Shown here: positions 46,198 to 58,987 of the stretch, piece after piece | Layout of the letters: the number at the start of each line of letters is the position of its first letter | Position numbering within the stretch: position 1 is the stretch's first letter | Source of the DNA: Lepidonotus clava | Lineage: Eukaryota; Annelida; Polychaeta; Phyllodocida; Polynoidae | Length of the DNA: 64,000 nt | Reading direction: 5' to 3' | Assembly: GCA_936440205.1 (NCBI GenBank) | Contig: OW387140.1 | Coordinates: 25,851,659 to 25,915,658, forward strand | Position numbers and translations under genes: made by a program | Notes under the pieces: model-generated | The model's input: only the letters and a program-made list of their open reading frames with translations | Database searches by the model: none | Told to the model about the DNA's origin: nothing

Positions 46198-49100
46198 GGT
46201 CCGACCGCTAACAGACTCCAGCAGTGGGCCTGTCACTGGGTCAGTCTCTGGGGGTCGGGCCGGGTACACACGGCCCAGTCCTCACCAGATGGTCGTGTTT
46301 GGTTTGGTCGTCGTGGGCCGATGGGCCCTGCTAACTGTGTAATTAACGCCGCCCGCCCCCGGCTATTATCACAGTGTTGTCGGGTTACGGCCTCCTGAAA
46401 TACGCCAAACCCGGCCCATCTAATGATACCAGAGATCCGCAGGCGGTTTGATCTAGTCAGCTTATGAGAATATTGTCTTTTTGGATTAGTTTTCATGTTC
46501 TAATTCCATTTTTACAGTCCGAATATTTTTTCATGACCTATTTCCATTTTTACAGTCCGATTTGCTGAGCCCCTGTCTATGCCTAATACCTATACTAAAT
46601 CGAATATTGTTCTGCATACTATCTAGTTGTATTTAGGATATTGAAGTTAGAATCTACCCTTGGTGTCCAGTCAAATAATAGTATTACAATCTATTGACTG
46701 ATATGCCACATATATGAGTGTTCTAGACTCACTTCTTTTAAAAACACCAGTGCAATTATAGATTTTCATGTTATTCGTTTAACATCTCATGGCCTTATCG
46801 CGATACCTAATCGCTATCCCTTAACTATCTACTACACATATGACTCCCCTTCCCCACCCACCTCCCTACCCATACATCCTCCTCCTCAGCCCCTCCCTAC
46901 AATACAAACCCCCTCCTCATTACGTTTCCCAATGCCATCTTCTCAAAAGGAGGTCTACAAGTACCTCGTTTGGCTGCCTCCTCCGACAAAGCCGAGGGTC
47001 GTCGGCCGGTGCTCGGGCCCCTCTCGGCCGCTGTCGGCCGCTGTCGGCCGGCCCGAGGGGTCCGATTGTCACTTATTGGCCTGACACGGGGCCTGTAATC
47101 TGTCTGCTTTATTGGCCAGTAGATAAGATCAAGCGGAAGTCAGGGCCCATCAGCCGATCACGGCCAAGAGCCGTCTAAATCAGCAGGTTTTTTGTGTCGT
47201 TTCCATGCAATGAGGAAAAAACGAGACGGCTCCAGGGCTTATTATAGGCTGGCTCTTAAATGTGCATTGCTATGTATAGGCGTGGATGATGAAGTATATA
47301 CACAGGGGAGTGTTCCCTGTTCCGCGTTCCGTTAACCTGTAGGTCAAACCTTGTTTTTGTTCGGACTATTATTATCGTATGACATCGGCTCTCTATTGTA
47401 TACGTTAATTTGCATAAAACAGTGGGTATCTTTTCCAAAACGCGAGACATAGGGCCTACTGATGTCCACAAGAGCAAGAAAAAAATGTAGGTCCCTAGGC
47501 CTAATAAAAAAAAACTACAACGAATATACATTGTAAATGAGACGTGTATGGAGACTCAAGTGGTTCAGGGCATATCTAATACAAACAGGTGTATGCTATA
47601 TAGAGTGGTAGTTCTCATGGAGATTTAGTCGCGGGCTACTGAACAAGGGCAAATATGACCGACCCTGTGGACGTAAAATAAAGGGGCGGGGCTTAGCACA
47701 CGTCGGGCTCCTTATTGACAGGGGGTCAGGGGTCAGGGGGTCAGATGACGCCATGTCGTAGCGCCACCTCTCGGAGTAGCAGCACAGCGCACCGTTAGGG
47801 AGGTGGGTCGGGGGATGGGGAGACAGTCAAAGACCCGGGGCTCTTCAGGTGGACATGTTGTACTTTACACCTCGGTCACGTATCAAACCTTATCACATGC
47901 AATCACTGCTGTGTGACCACCAACGTTCTGTGGAGTATCTACGGCGACCAGTGTGCAGCCCCTGGAGGTGTAGATAGAAAAACACGGCGGTTTGAGGATG
48001 ATGATTGGCAGGAAGAGGAGGAAGGAAGGAGATGACAGTAACAGTGCCAAAAAGGTAGGGGTGTGAGGGGCTGTATGGGTTGTTTTCCTATGCATTTTCC
48101 CATTTGAATTGGTTTTCAGCACTCTCTTAGAGGTTCTCTTGTCTTGATAAATCTGTGTTGTTGTTATCGGGATCGGGATTCACAATATTATATGCACAGA
48201 ATCCAAATTATGGCAGTGGTTGTACTAAATTGAATGTAGGGCCAGCTGGGAATCAGATGGAAATACCAATTACATACCTCGGTCATGTTAGAAAGTCTTC
48301 GTGTGTTATCTAAATACCAGAACGAAAAGAAAACCAGAAGAAGCAAATAAGATCAGTTACACTAAACCACAAAAATGGGAGGTATGTCTAAACCAAGTCG
48401 AGTCCACATCCTCAAGTATAAAAAAAAGTCTTGCTGGTCGGTAAGTCATTGTCGACTGGCCAGGTGTTTCTGGGTGGGTGTGTAGGTGAATCATGGCCCC
48501 TTCCCTCACCTGTCGGCCAGGTGGGGAGGTGTTAAGGCTGGGAGATCTACCTGTAGGGGGTGGGTTAGAGGTGTGGAGCGGACCCCCCGGGGGAGGGCGA
48601 GCGGCACCTTTATCTACACCTGGCGGGAGGAGATCAAAGCCTCTGAGCGCCTGGAGAAGCCGCCCAGGTAACGCCAAGGGTGTGAACAAGGGTCTGGAGG
48701 TCTGGCCTTTTGGTCTGGGTGGTCGTATGGAGTAGAGACATAGGTTTTCAAAGGGCTCAAGTGCTTGCCAATACAATATGTAATACGCACATGTATAATG
48801 TAGCCCTCATGATGTTAACATTGACAGAGACCGTTAAACGTCGACATAGTCATCACACATGAAATTGAATAGAGTTAGTAATGTTTATCATAATGCGGCA
48901 ACACCCTTGTTTATCTTTTTATTATTCTTTTTAATCTTTTTACTTTTCCTTCTCATATACTCACTGGAATTTTGATTTCCTCATTGCTTGTGAAATCATC
49001 GCGTTATTTCAATTAACTTCCTCTTTTTTCATGACCTGCTAATTTCAAACTTTGATAAACTGCTTGTAAATTTTACCGAACACCATGACTATGATGTTAA

Positions 49101-52100
49101 GAAATATAAGAGTTCAATTATTTAAAGGTAACTCCCGGCAAGAGTTTTTTCCGTATCTTTCCCACAGAACTTTTATGGGAAAGTTTACGCTGAACTGTTC
49201 GATAATGGTTGTGCCAATAGCTTAACTTGTATGAAATTAAAAGAATTCCGTTCGTTAATTCTTACTTCTCTTTATGTTTGTCTGGGGATATAATATTGCA
49301 TTCTAACATATCCCCGTGTGCTTTCAAGAGATTGTTTATGAACTGCAAATGATTGTATAGCTAATACCAAGCAAGGCCATAATATTATGGGCCTATACAG
49401 TTTCTGTGAACAAATAAAATCTCTTTGTACCCGGATTAGCAGTGAAAGTGAGCCATAAAACAAGGTGGTAAATTGGGGTTTACGATCTTTTCTTTAGATT
49501 CACACTGAGCCGAATTTGTAGATGATAATTATGTTAGAGGCCTAGGGCAAAAGGACTGGTTCTTGTTAGCATCCGTCCACCATGCCAGACACCATCCTAT
49601 TGGCCTGATTTCTTATTGCTACGGCTCAAAGTTGGTGTACTAAAATGTGCAATCATCAATTTTAGATGATTGTCCGGTATCTTTTTGTACTATTTTTGTT
49701 TAATACCCGTGGAATGTCCTGTAATATCTAGTATAGCTCAATTGCTATATTGCTGATCATTAACGATTAAAATAATTATGGTCCATGGAACTTTCTTTTT
49801 AGAGAATGCTTTGTCATAATCATCCTTGTGCTTTTGAGAACAATGATTGCTAAACTTCTTAATCAGGTCTATGAGACAGAAGCAGAATACAGATAAGATG
49901 CTTATTTTCTTGCCAAACTAAAAGCAAGCCCACCCAGATAGTTTGGTCCTTAGCGGTAGCGTCTGCCAGAAAATGGTCTATTGGTTTCCGTGTAAAAAGG
50001 AGGGGTTTCTCCTTAGCCGATCTACGACTTTTAAAAAGATACATTGTGTTTGGCCTGTTTTTGTGTCTGTTTGGGCTGTTTTTGTGCGTGCGTCAGTTCG
50101 GTTTCATAGAGAGTGCCATAAACAGGCTGTTGGGTTAATAGACGGTGCCCGCCGTGTGGCGCCAGTGTCGCGGGGGCACTTAGCCCTCGAGTGGTAATGA
50201 TGGGGTCGTCACATAATGACACAGGTTGATGACATAGTTGGCCCGATGTGGATAGCATCTGGCCCGACCACGCCCCCTCCCCCTTCTACCCCGCTCACCC
50301 CTACACCCTCCTCGTGCAACGGCACCATCCCCGACTTGCACGTTCTGGCAATCATTTACTTAATCAAAAGTAGATATGTCCAACGTGATTTGATATTTTT
50401 TCGTGTGCCTTCATCTGGGGCCTAATGCAGGATCGGAACCCAGTGACATATAATGGGATATAGCTTCCAGGGTCGAATCACGTAAAGGGTTAAAGAAGTC
50501 TACGGGAGGCCACTGCGCAAACCCGTCGATTGGGTACATATCGCCAAGTGCAAGTCGGTTTTATAATTAGTGAATTTCCGTATATTATGTTCCAATTGGT
50601 TGCGATAATATTCTTGCCCAAACAGTGTTGCGGACAGCAGGTCTGTATTAGAAACAAGTTTCAAAACAAAGGTTTAGTATGCACAACGTTGTTGTGATCC
50701 CCTTTTAAATTATGATTTCGGATGATCTCAGTGACATTAGTATTTAAGCCATTTAACATTCTCAGATGCGGATTGACTTAATAATGATTGATATTTATGT
50801 TCTACCTTTACTGCTTTGTCCCCGCTGCACCTGTGTCGTTAATGGCTGTATGTATTTCTCACCAAGACAGCTGACAAAACAACAATCTTGATTCTACACA
50901 ATAAACAAGTGAAGATGATAGCTTTCAAGTGGAATCTAGTAAAAGTAACAGGCCATAAAAAACGAGACATTTCAACATAAGGGAAAAACTCAATTAGATA
51001 ACTACACGATTTATTTTCTGTCCAGAAAGCAAGCAGGGCCCCTACCCTCAGAGGGCCCACAAAGCAATGAAGGAAATTATTTTTCAAACTACACAAAATG
51101 ATTTAGATATCATTTTGGGAGACGGCAGCATTTTGAAGACACAACACTATTCTATCAGCATACATTAACTAGTCCTGGTCCACATATAGGGTCCATTATT
51201 TTCTATAGGTTTTTGACAGTTCTCTGCCTAGGTTTTGACGGTATCTAAATGAGACGTTTAGTGTGACATCTTCTGGCTGTTCTTAGGATCCTACTCATCC
51301 TAAATCATGTCCTAACCATCTCTACCCCTCACACCTCCCTCCTCTAGACACAGACCCCTTACACCCAGCTATTTCCAAGCCACATTTCTCCTACTGAATG
51401 CATTTGTTCAGGTGCAGTTGGATTCAAACAATGTCAAAACTGAAAGCCTTATCTGGCCGCGTCTCTTAGAACTCTCTGATTTCAGAAGCAAGGGGGAGGG
51501 TGTGCATTCATCATTAATGAGAGGGTTTGTCAACCTGGGGGTCTGGGGTCAGCAGGTGAGTCTTTGAGGGGGGGGGGGGGGTAACCTCCCCCTCTCCCCA
51601 CCCAACCACTACAACCCCCATTTTTAGCGTCCTCTCTAACATTTTACAGGACCCCGGATCGATCGCATTTGAAAGTAACATGTCTGTGACTAATTAGTAG
51701 CGACTAACGACATCTATTTTGGGAGGGGATCCTCCTTTGTGATCAGCCAATAATACAATCCTACCTGTACCAGGCACGTTAGGCTGCAACCATCGATCGC
51801 CACCTATGGAAAAGTGTATAGAAAGGACTCTGTATTGTATTTTGTGTACTCGCTGACACCACTGATTAGGTCTCATTGCTGTATCAGCAAAGGTAAACTC
51901 ATAAAGGTCAATTTATAGCGCCGTTATTATTGGCAGGACATAACATGTTTACACACAGAAACTGAAAACAATGTTTGAGATCTTATCTAATATCAATATT
52001 GTTCTACATTTTTTCAGAATCATTGCCTTAATGTCACTGCTTTAACGAGATGTGGCTCTAACAGACTTATAATTAGATAAGCTGGAAGTCGTCCAACTCT

Positions 52101-52469
52101 GTGTCTACTATAGAAAGTCAAATCTTTTATAGCTCATCAGGCTGCAAGCCAAAAATGATGAATCCAAAATCAAATAGGCCTACTCCTTGCTAAACTTCTC
52201 CTGTATCATAAAAGCTATAATATCTATATTAATTCATTTGATTTGAAGGGCAGAATAATCGCGTAGTACAGTACTTCCTTGAATCTGCGCCAGAATAGCA
52301 AAGGTTCCTCCCTGTGTGTTTATTCTCCGTGTAGACTACCCTCTTTTCCTCTAACCTAAAGAATACTGCGGACAGTAGCGGCAGGCCGTTGACCAGCCGA
52401 GCGTCCCGTGTTAAGGTGGGCAGATTAGAAGCCGTAGACTTGCGGTTTACATCCGATAAGATCAGCCAT
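46198..52469. other. Noncoding stretch
   Basis: No exon was recognised. It holds a 19-bp direct repeat (46504-46522 and 46542-46560), a CpG-dense patch with tandem GCTGTCGGCC words (about 46975-47060), a receptor half-site cluster (47723-47743), a POU octamer (47408-47415) and a run of 14 G at 51568-51581. A GC-rich proline/glycine frame at 48357-48776 is open on both strands and not convincing. Confidence 0.5.
47723..47743 (+). promoter_or_regulatory. Nuclear-receptor half-site triplet
   Basis: Three direct GGGTCA half-sites (47723-47728, 47730-47735 and 47738-47743) have spacers of 1 and 2 nt, giving overlapping DR1 and DR2 elements. They sit in G-rich DNA, so slippage is an alternative origin. 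Confidence 0.4.
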
Positions 52470-52700
52470 TGTCGGCGGAAGTGGGCGATTAGCCCACCTG
52501 TACAGGTGAGGAGAGGCGGGGAGGTGGGAGGTTGTATAGGACGCAGGTACTGGTAGAGGGGAGCCCTAGCCTACACGTGGGGTTGGGTCGGCGGACCGCG
52601 ACCGGCTCGGCTTCAATGAGGCATGGACGGGAACAAGATACGGCGCGACGCGCGCGACGCCAGCGCACTTCCGGCCGACTGGACTGCCACCCAGCGGCGA
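52470..52700. other. CpG-rich patch without a recognised gene
   Basis: Dense CpG, including an alternating CG/GC stretch (about 52648-52672) of the kind that can form Z-DNA. Both strands are open over about 75 codons with no known domain. Confidence 0.45.
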
Positions 52701-55384
52701 TAGGGAGAACCTTTGTGTATAACCTGATCAACCCTTTCCATGTTAAAAGGCCAGGGGGAAGTTTTTAAGTCTTCAATATGGAACTTACAGTTGGTTGCGT
52801 TCAAGGAAGGGTTTAATTGGCCATGACCTGAGTACGCTGGCACCACAGGGTATAGTGCCATAATGTTTGGGAACGGCTTATCATGAAGAACTCTTACTGC
52901 GATACCCATCTGCAATAATCGTTGACTGATAAAACATTTAACGCTTTACATTGCCATGTCATGTGAAATGTCTTATACTGAGATGCATATTGCGATGCAT
53001 GTTGTATATTGATGTAGATTCTTATCACGTTACTTTGCGTGCCATCTTGTGAAAATGTTGGCGCAAACACAGACAATTTAATGTTTATGCAGGGGGGTCC
53101 ATGAAGCATCAGCTTTTAGAGTGGTTTTAGAGCAGTTGGTATGACGATCATTCTATACGCCTTTTACTGATAGTCTATGCATGCTCTTTCAATTCTGGTC
53201 AAAATGGCTTATAAGTAGTTATTATAATATTATATACCGATATTGGTATATTCAGTGTCAGACGCTGTATCAATCAAGCTACAACCACCCTCGAGATGAG
53301 TATTTGATGACGACCAACCAGCCTAATACGTCCATCAAAAGAACAATACCTCTAATTTCCCATGGCTTAGGATGGCACCTTGGTCGTATACAAACGCCAT
53401 ATCCGCCTTTCTCACAGGTAGAATTAGCCACGTCTCCGGCACATGACTGCCTTAAGTTCAGAGACAAGATCTACCGGGCGCTGGAATTAGCTAAATATCG
53501 GCCAGTATTAGTCCCATCACGCCCACCACGGTAGGGCCCACACTCAGAATAGACAAATTAGGGAGATTAATGTCTGAGACATAGAGCACCATTTGAGACT
53601 TCAGGACTTGTGCAGGAGACTTAAGAAAGAGGAGACTGCCAAGATGACCACATAGATTCGTACGAGCCATACTTTGTCAAATCTTATGTTATAAGGGGGA
53701 AAACGAGTAATGGGTGTGTGAGAATAGGTCTGTGGGAGGTAAGCTCTCTAATGACAAAATGTATCTTGATTTGTTCTAGCTATTAGATGAAATAGTCTTA
53801 TCTATCAAGTATTATGTTATATGATATGCAGCTCCTCAGTCTCTACAAATCGCAAAGAAAAAGAAAATAGAGAAAGAAAGATTTTGCAGACCTGCCTGGT
53901 CAGCACACTTCACATTATATATACCCCACGATGAAGACGGCGTGACCTCGTCAACTTTCCCACACTCACATACCAATGGCACAATAATCAGAAGGTACAC
54001 AAAGGTGCAGGAATAAGAGCCTCTTCTCGACGCTCCCCATCTCCAATGTCCAGTTTAAGTCCTATAAATCCCATTTTGGCGGGAACAACTTTATAAATGA
54101 TCCGTAGAAACATGATTTGTGACGGAGGAGGGGGGTCAGTGTGTTGGTGCCTGCTGGTGTGGGCCTCAGTGTCAACCTGTCGTGGGCCCATTTGTTTTTA
54201 TAGGTGTTTAATTACAGGTGGGCGCGGACGACAGGTGCTGGAGGTGGGGGAGGGGGTAGAGAACAGGTAGAGTGGCCTGGAACCCACCTACAGACCCCCC
54301 CCCCCCCATCACATCCCCAGCCTGGCCTCAACGAGGTGTCAATTTGGTTAGATTACCAGCCAAACCCTGGATGCTGGAGAGATCCAGTCGATGAGATCAC
54401 CTTACCTTAGCGCCGTCACCATTTACAGGTGTTTAGTGACAGTTCAACAGTTTTGATACCATTTCTTTGTTTAAATAAAGATGAATAGAATAGGGACGAT
54501 TGAATGAGTCATAAGATATCAATTGCCAAAATGCATCATCAAAATACTGCGGAGTTATATTACCACCCAGAGGAATCTACGGATAAGGATTTAAGTGAAG
54601 TCTGTTTGATGTAGGCTTAAATTGGAATTCAAGGTAGATGTTCCGCTCTGTCACACCGCGTCCTTTTATGAGTTCTCCTCATCCATCATGTACCCCAATA
54701 CCTATATAGCCCTACCCCACCCGATGGCGTTACTTTTCTGTTGCCCAGACAACTTGTGTTTAATAAGGTGCTCCCTTCAGGCCCACTTCATCTCCCCTCT
54801 TTGTACAGCCCCAGCCTCCAGCTTATATCTCCCGCCCCCTTCCACTCAGTAGGTAAAGGTGGGCGGCAGGTGCAGCGTCCACACAATATGTCTCCGGCCA
54901 GGTCCCCCAGACCCGCGGTCAGCGCCCTGTTATTGGCCCCTACCCCACCTCTGTGACCTGACCGCCTTATTCTTTACAAGTCTGATGTGTGTTGGAGCTG
55001 CCCAGGGCAAACATTTAAGGTTTGTGAACAAACGGCCATTTAGTTGGTGATTTGCGTTCGTCTTCTTGTATTCTAAAGTGACAGCAGATCTATCAATCAA
55101 GATGTAAGGCATCGTGAGGAGAATGTAGAGAAATGGATCAGGGCATTAAACAAATACGCAGCAGATCATTGTCTAATAATCAATTGAAAATATGTCTCAA
55201 ATAGTTTAATGAAGCAGGTAAAAAAGACGTGCGGTAGTGGCAACGCTTTGAAGAATTTAGATAAGATTTAGGAACAACATTTCTTGGTATAGTCTATGCA
55301 TAGTCTTTACTCGGACGCAATTTCCAATTTACATTTCTCTGAACGAAAGGAAAATCTTCATAATGAGCGCCTAATACCGGTGTA
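52701..55384. other. Noncoding stretch
   Basis: No exon was recognised. It has a run of 13 C (54295-54307) next to a G-rich segment (about 54240-54256), and pyrimidine-rich DNA at about 54770-54960. Confidence 0.5.
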
Positions 55385-55830
55385 CACTTTTTCTTAAACA
55401 CCTCTCCCCTACCTCCCCGCCGCTGCCCCTCCCGTCGCGCCGGGTGTCGTCGGCCGACAAACCCCCTTTGTCTGGGCCGGGAAGTGGGCCCTTCCTGTGG
55501 GATCGACCACGGAGAGCCGCCTAACCTGCCGGCCTCTAATTGATTGTAGATCACCCCTACCTCGCCCCCAGCAGCCCACTTAGGGCCAGTAGCCGTGTTG
55601 GTCCAACACACCCCGGGACGGCCCGCCTCGTCACCCAGGTCATTTGTAGTACCCCCACTCGGGGTATTTACCATGGAAGTGGTCGGACAGGAAGAGTCGC
55701 CACCCCCGACCATTGTGTGGGCCCTCCTCCTGGCCCTGTGACGGCGCCGACGGCCCGCCACCCCCGGGGCGCGCCGGGAGGGGGTAAGGAGCGGGTTGCG
55801 TGCCGTCAAGGTGAGAAGGTGAGAGATGGC
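55385..55830. other. CpG-rich island, possible promoter of unknown gene
   Basis: The longest CpG-dense block in the window, about 3.2 kb upstream of the first recognised TOX exon. A 215-codon frame on the - strand (55294-55941) and a 135-codon frame on the + strand cover it. Neither translation matches a family I know, and both are Arg/Pro/Gly-rich as GC-rich DNA gives. It could be a TOX promoter or an alternative first-exon region, but no donor-terminated coding exon could be assigned. Confidence 0.35.
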
Positions 55831-58800
55831 GCGGACACCGGGGGTCGTGGTGCTATATGTATATGGACAAGTGACCACATGATCCTCTGTGTACGTGGAT
55901 GGGTCAAGGAATTGGGAAAGGGCCTTTTGGAATGGGGCCAATGGTGAGGGTACCCCAGCTAGTGATATCGTAAAGAACTATTTAAGTATATGTTCGCTTC
56001 AGTTCTTTATTTGTATTTAAAGTTATTTTAGGGTCGGCTACACGGAATGGAACATGGATTTAACAGTCAATTTAGGATTTGGTCTTCACCATTTAACAGA
56101 TATTCTGTATTTTTGTTGAATTGGGTGCAGTACTGTTGGTCCGAAGTCACAGATAAATAATGTTATTCTGGTTGTTCCGCGTTGTTGGTCTTATATAAGG
56201 AGAATGTTTACAAAGTAAAGGTTGTATTTTGATACGGTTATTTGTTTGCAATACTCCTCTTGGAAACCTCATTTACATTACTCAGGATGCAGCGCACCTC
56301 ATGTTTACGTCGGCTTTCGTTATTCTATACTTTCAATTTGTACATTTATCCGTCATTTTTTACGAAACTTGGTAGTATTCATTCAACATAATTCTTTAAT
56401 ATAACCATCGCCTACTGCGCAAATCCAGAACCATACTTAATAGTTTCACATGTGTTTCGTAGTTATGAGCCGGATCCAGACAAATCAGACGGTCAGCACC
56501 TCACATGATTCTAATTTACCCAGTTCCGGCTAAAATAAATAGCCAGAAATAAAATGCCTTTTATAATCATTCTAGTTAAAACAACGTGGAATTGGTTATA
56601 AATCAATCCAGACGGTATTTAAGAGAACGACATCGGATTTATGATGTCAAACTGTAGGTATTTTCTGTTAATAATACTATTAACGTGAACACCGATTTTA
56701 CAGTGAGCACCGTCCTGTGGTTGACAACATATTTTGTGGATCTCTTGTAAATTTGGCAGGTGCTTGTTGGGATCATGACTTCCCGGATCTTTCTTTTGAC
56801 GGCATACTCATAAACAGCTGATAAAGAATCCATTTATAAGTCATTCATTTGTGTGTAAAATTTGGTTACCTATATCATATAATGGAGTTGATGCGAAAGA
56901 TAAATAAGGCACTCACCTGAATTAAAAAGTGACTGTGAGCAGGGCATTTTGGGTCAAGTTTTAATCCGGCAATAAGTATACTTGTATATTAAACTACAAA
57001 AAAATGTTCACCCACACACATTTCTGTGGTTCATTTCTTACTTTTTAAACCTAGGTAAAATATAGAGTAATTTTACTTAATTAATATCTGCTCAAGGAAT
57101 GGTTTTCATAATTAGTTTTGATTGTTTTGATCAAGCCACTAACATTAGTATATGTGTCTTTTTCATATTAACTCACAAAAGATGCGTACAGTAATTATGC
57201 TTAATTCGTATCTGCTCAGGGACCGGTTGAATCTAATAGTTTTAACAGCCAAAGGAGCAATCAGGTTAAATTAGTCTATATGACGAATTGCCAGCAAGAC
57301 GCGCTGAATCAAGGCAATCAAGATTCAAGAGATTCAAGACGGTTTATTGGCTAATGTATATACTTTAAGACATGTCTCGACGGAGTTGTCACTCCAACAC
57401 ACTTCAAGTTGTCACTGTAACACACACTTAAGGTTTAAGAATGAATATTACTATGCCAGTATGGTAAAGGAGACTTTTAAAAAATAACATGTGTCAAAGG
57501 TGATTTCAAGTCTAATGGGTAGGTCTGAATTCTGTTGAAAAGGGCGAGTATGTCTGCGTCAACTATAATTCTCATAAGTACGTGTGTATAATAGGGTGCT
57601 GTGAGCTAGGTTAAGTGTCTACAAGCAGAGGGCGCTGAAGTCAGCCTCAGACCTTATTTGGGGCGGCTTTCTCGGGCATCCTGGCGTTGTACGCTTGGCC
57701 GGGCAGTACGGAGAACTGTATGGTGTTCAGTAAGTGGAGCAGTGACACCAGTTAGTAGTAGCATGGTCTACGTTACGACCAGCATCAGTCATAGTACACG
57801 CACACAGCCCACTACACTTATAATACACGTATACCCACGTGTTTGTAGGCCTAGAGTACTACACCAATCCCCCTATCCATGTGCAATATAGCCCAGCATG
57901 TCATATATAAGCACCAATCATTCTACACCAGCTGGTTTTGTTGACGGTATTAAGGAGGCACGGCCCCCGGCAGGTAGGACCTTTGACATAGGGATGACAG
58001 TTATTACTGCTGTAGGCTGGGCTAGGGCCGTGATCAGCTTGCTACACTCATCATAGAGCCTACTCTCAGTATAGTAAAGTACGCATAGTATAAGTACAGG
58101 GGTCGCATGCAGGTAGTGTCCTAGTATTTGCTTTTTTATTTGTATATAAAACATAGCATGTCTATACCACATGCATGTAACACCATGACGCATTTTATGG
58201 ATACACTCGAGTACCCTTGTAGCCAAATAACATCAGTCTGAATGGAAAGCACATCCCACATCCGGGTGGTGGTAAGCATATAACAAGGGACCGGCCGACC
58301 TCAAGGCTAAACCATGCCAGCCTTGTGGTGACAAGTGATCATGTCGTTAACTTCTCCAAGATTGATCTTTTCAATGTTGTCATAAAGTTGATTACATCTC
58401 TATACTGTGTGAGGATGATAAGAAAAACCATAGTAAGTTAGGAAGGTATGGCTTTAAAACAAATTGACTTTATGAATTGATAAACAGTTGTTTTTTTATA
58501 TCCACCTAAATATCGATGTACAATGTTCCTGTTCTGCTTTAAGTTTAACATGTAACTGCGCGTGACAAGTTGTGAGGCAAACTTTGCTCGGCTTACAAAC
58601 GAGCCTTTGAAATTCGCCATTGTCCACTTTGCATGTCCTTTCATCCGGCATAAACATAAAGGATTTGTGTAACAATAGAACTATCAAAGCATTAGCGTTC
58701 AACAGGTAGAGCTTTGTAAAGTTAACAATTGGCGATTGTACTATTATGCGCCAGTTTTGATCAAAAATATTTGTGTAAACCAGGTATGTCTAGGGTGCGT

Positions 58801-58987
58801 GTGAGTCTTAATTATTTTAATCGCAATTCATATGCTTGTCCATAGAGTTCAGGTTTAGTATATTCAGCCAAATGCATATTATTCTCAGTGATTAAAACAT
58901 TGCCTTTCAACATTCTTTTTCATTTTGGATGTTATCAATTCCGCATATTTGAATTGGTGTCTGACTTTTTGTCTCTTCTTCTTGCAG
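55831..58987 (+). other. Noncoding DNA upstream of the first recognised TOX exon
   Basis: It probably includes the 3' part of a TOX intron, because the exon at 58988 begins with a phase-0 acceptor. It holds an imperfect direct repeat (57067-57105 and 57191-57232), a 13/14 CTCF-like site CAAGCAGAGGGCGC (57622-57635) and a short imperfect tandem around GTTGTCACT (about 57385-57425). No upstream TOX coding exon was identified. Confidence 0.5.

Noticed and set aside
58925-58987. In-frame ATG giving a longer TOX exon with a hydrophobic start
   Set aside because: The stretch is the pyrimidine tract of a strong acceptor. TOX proteins are nuclear and lack such a leader, and the conserved block begins exactly at the acceptor.
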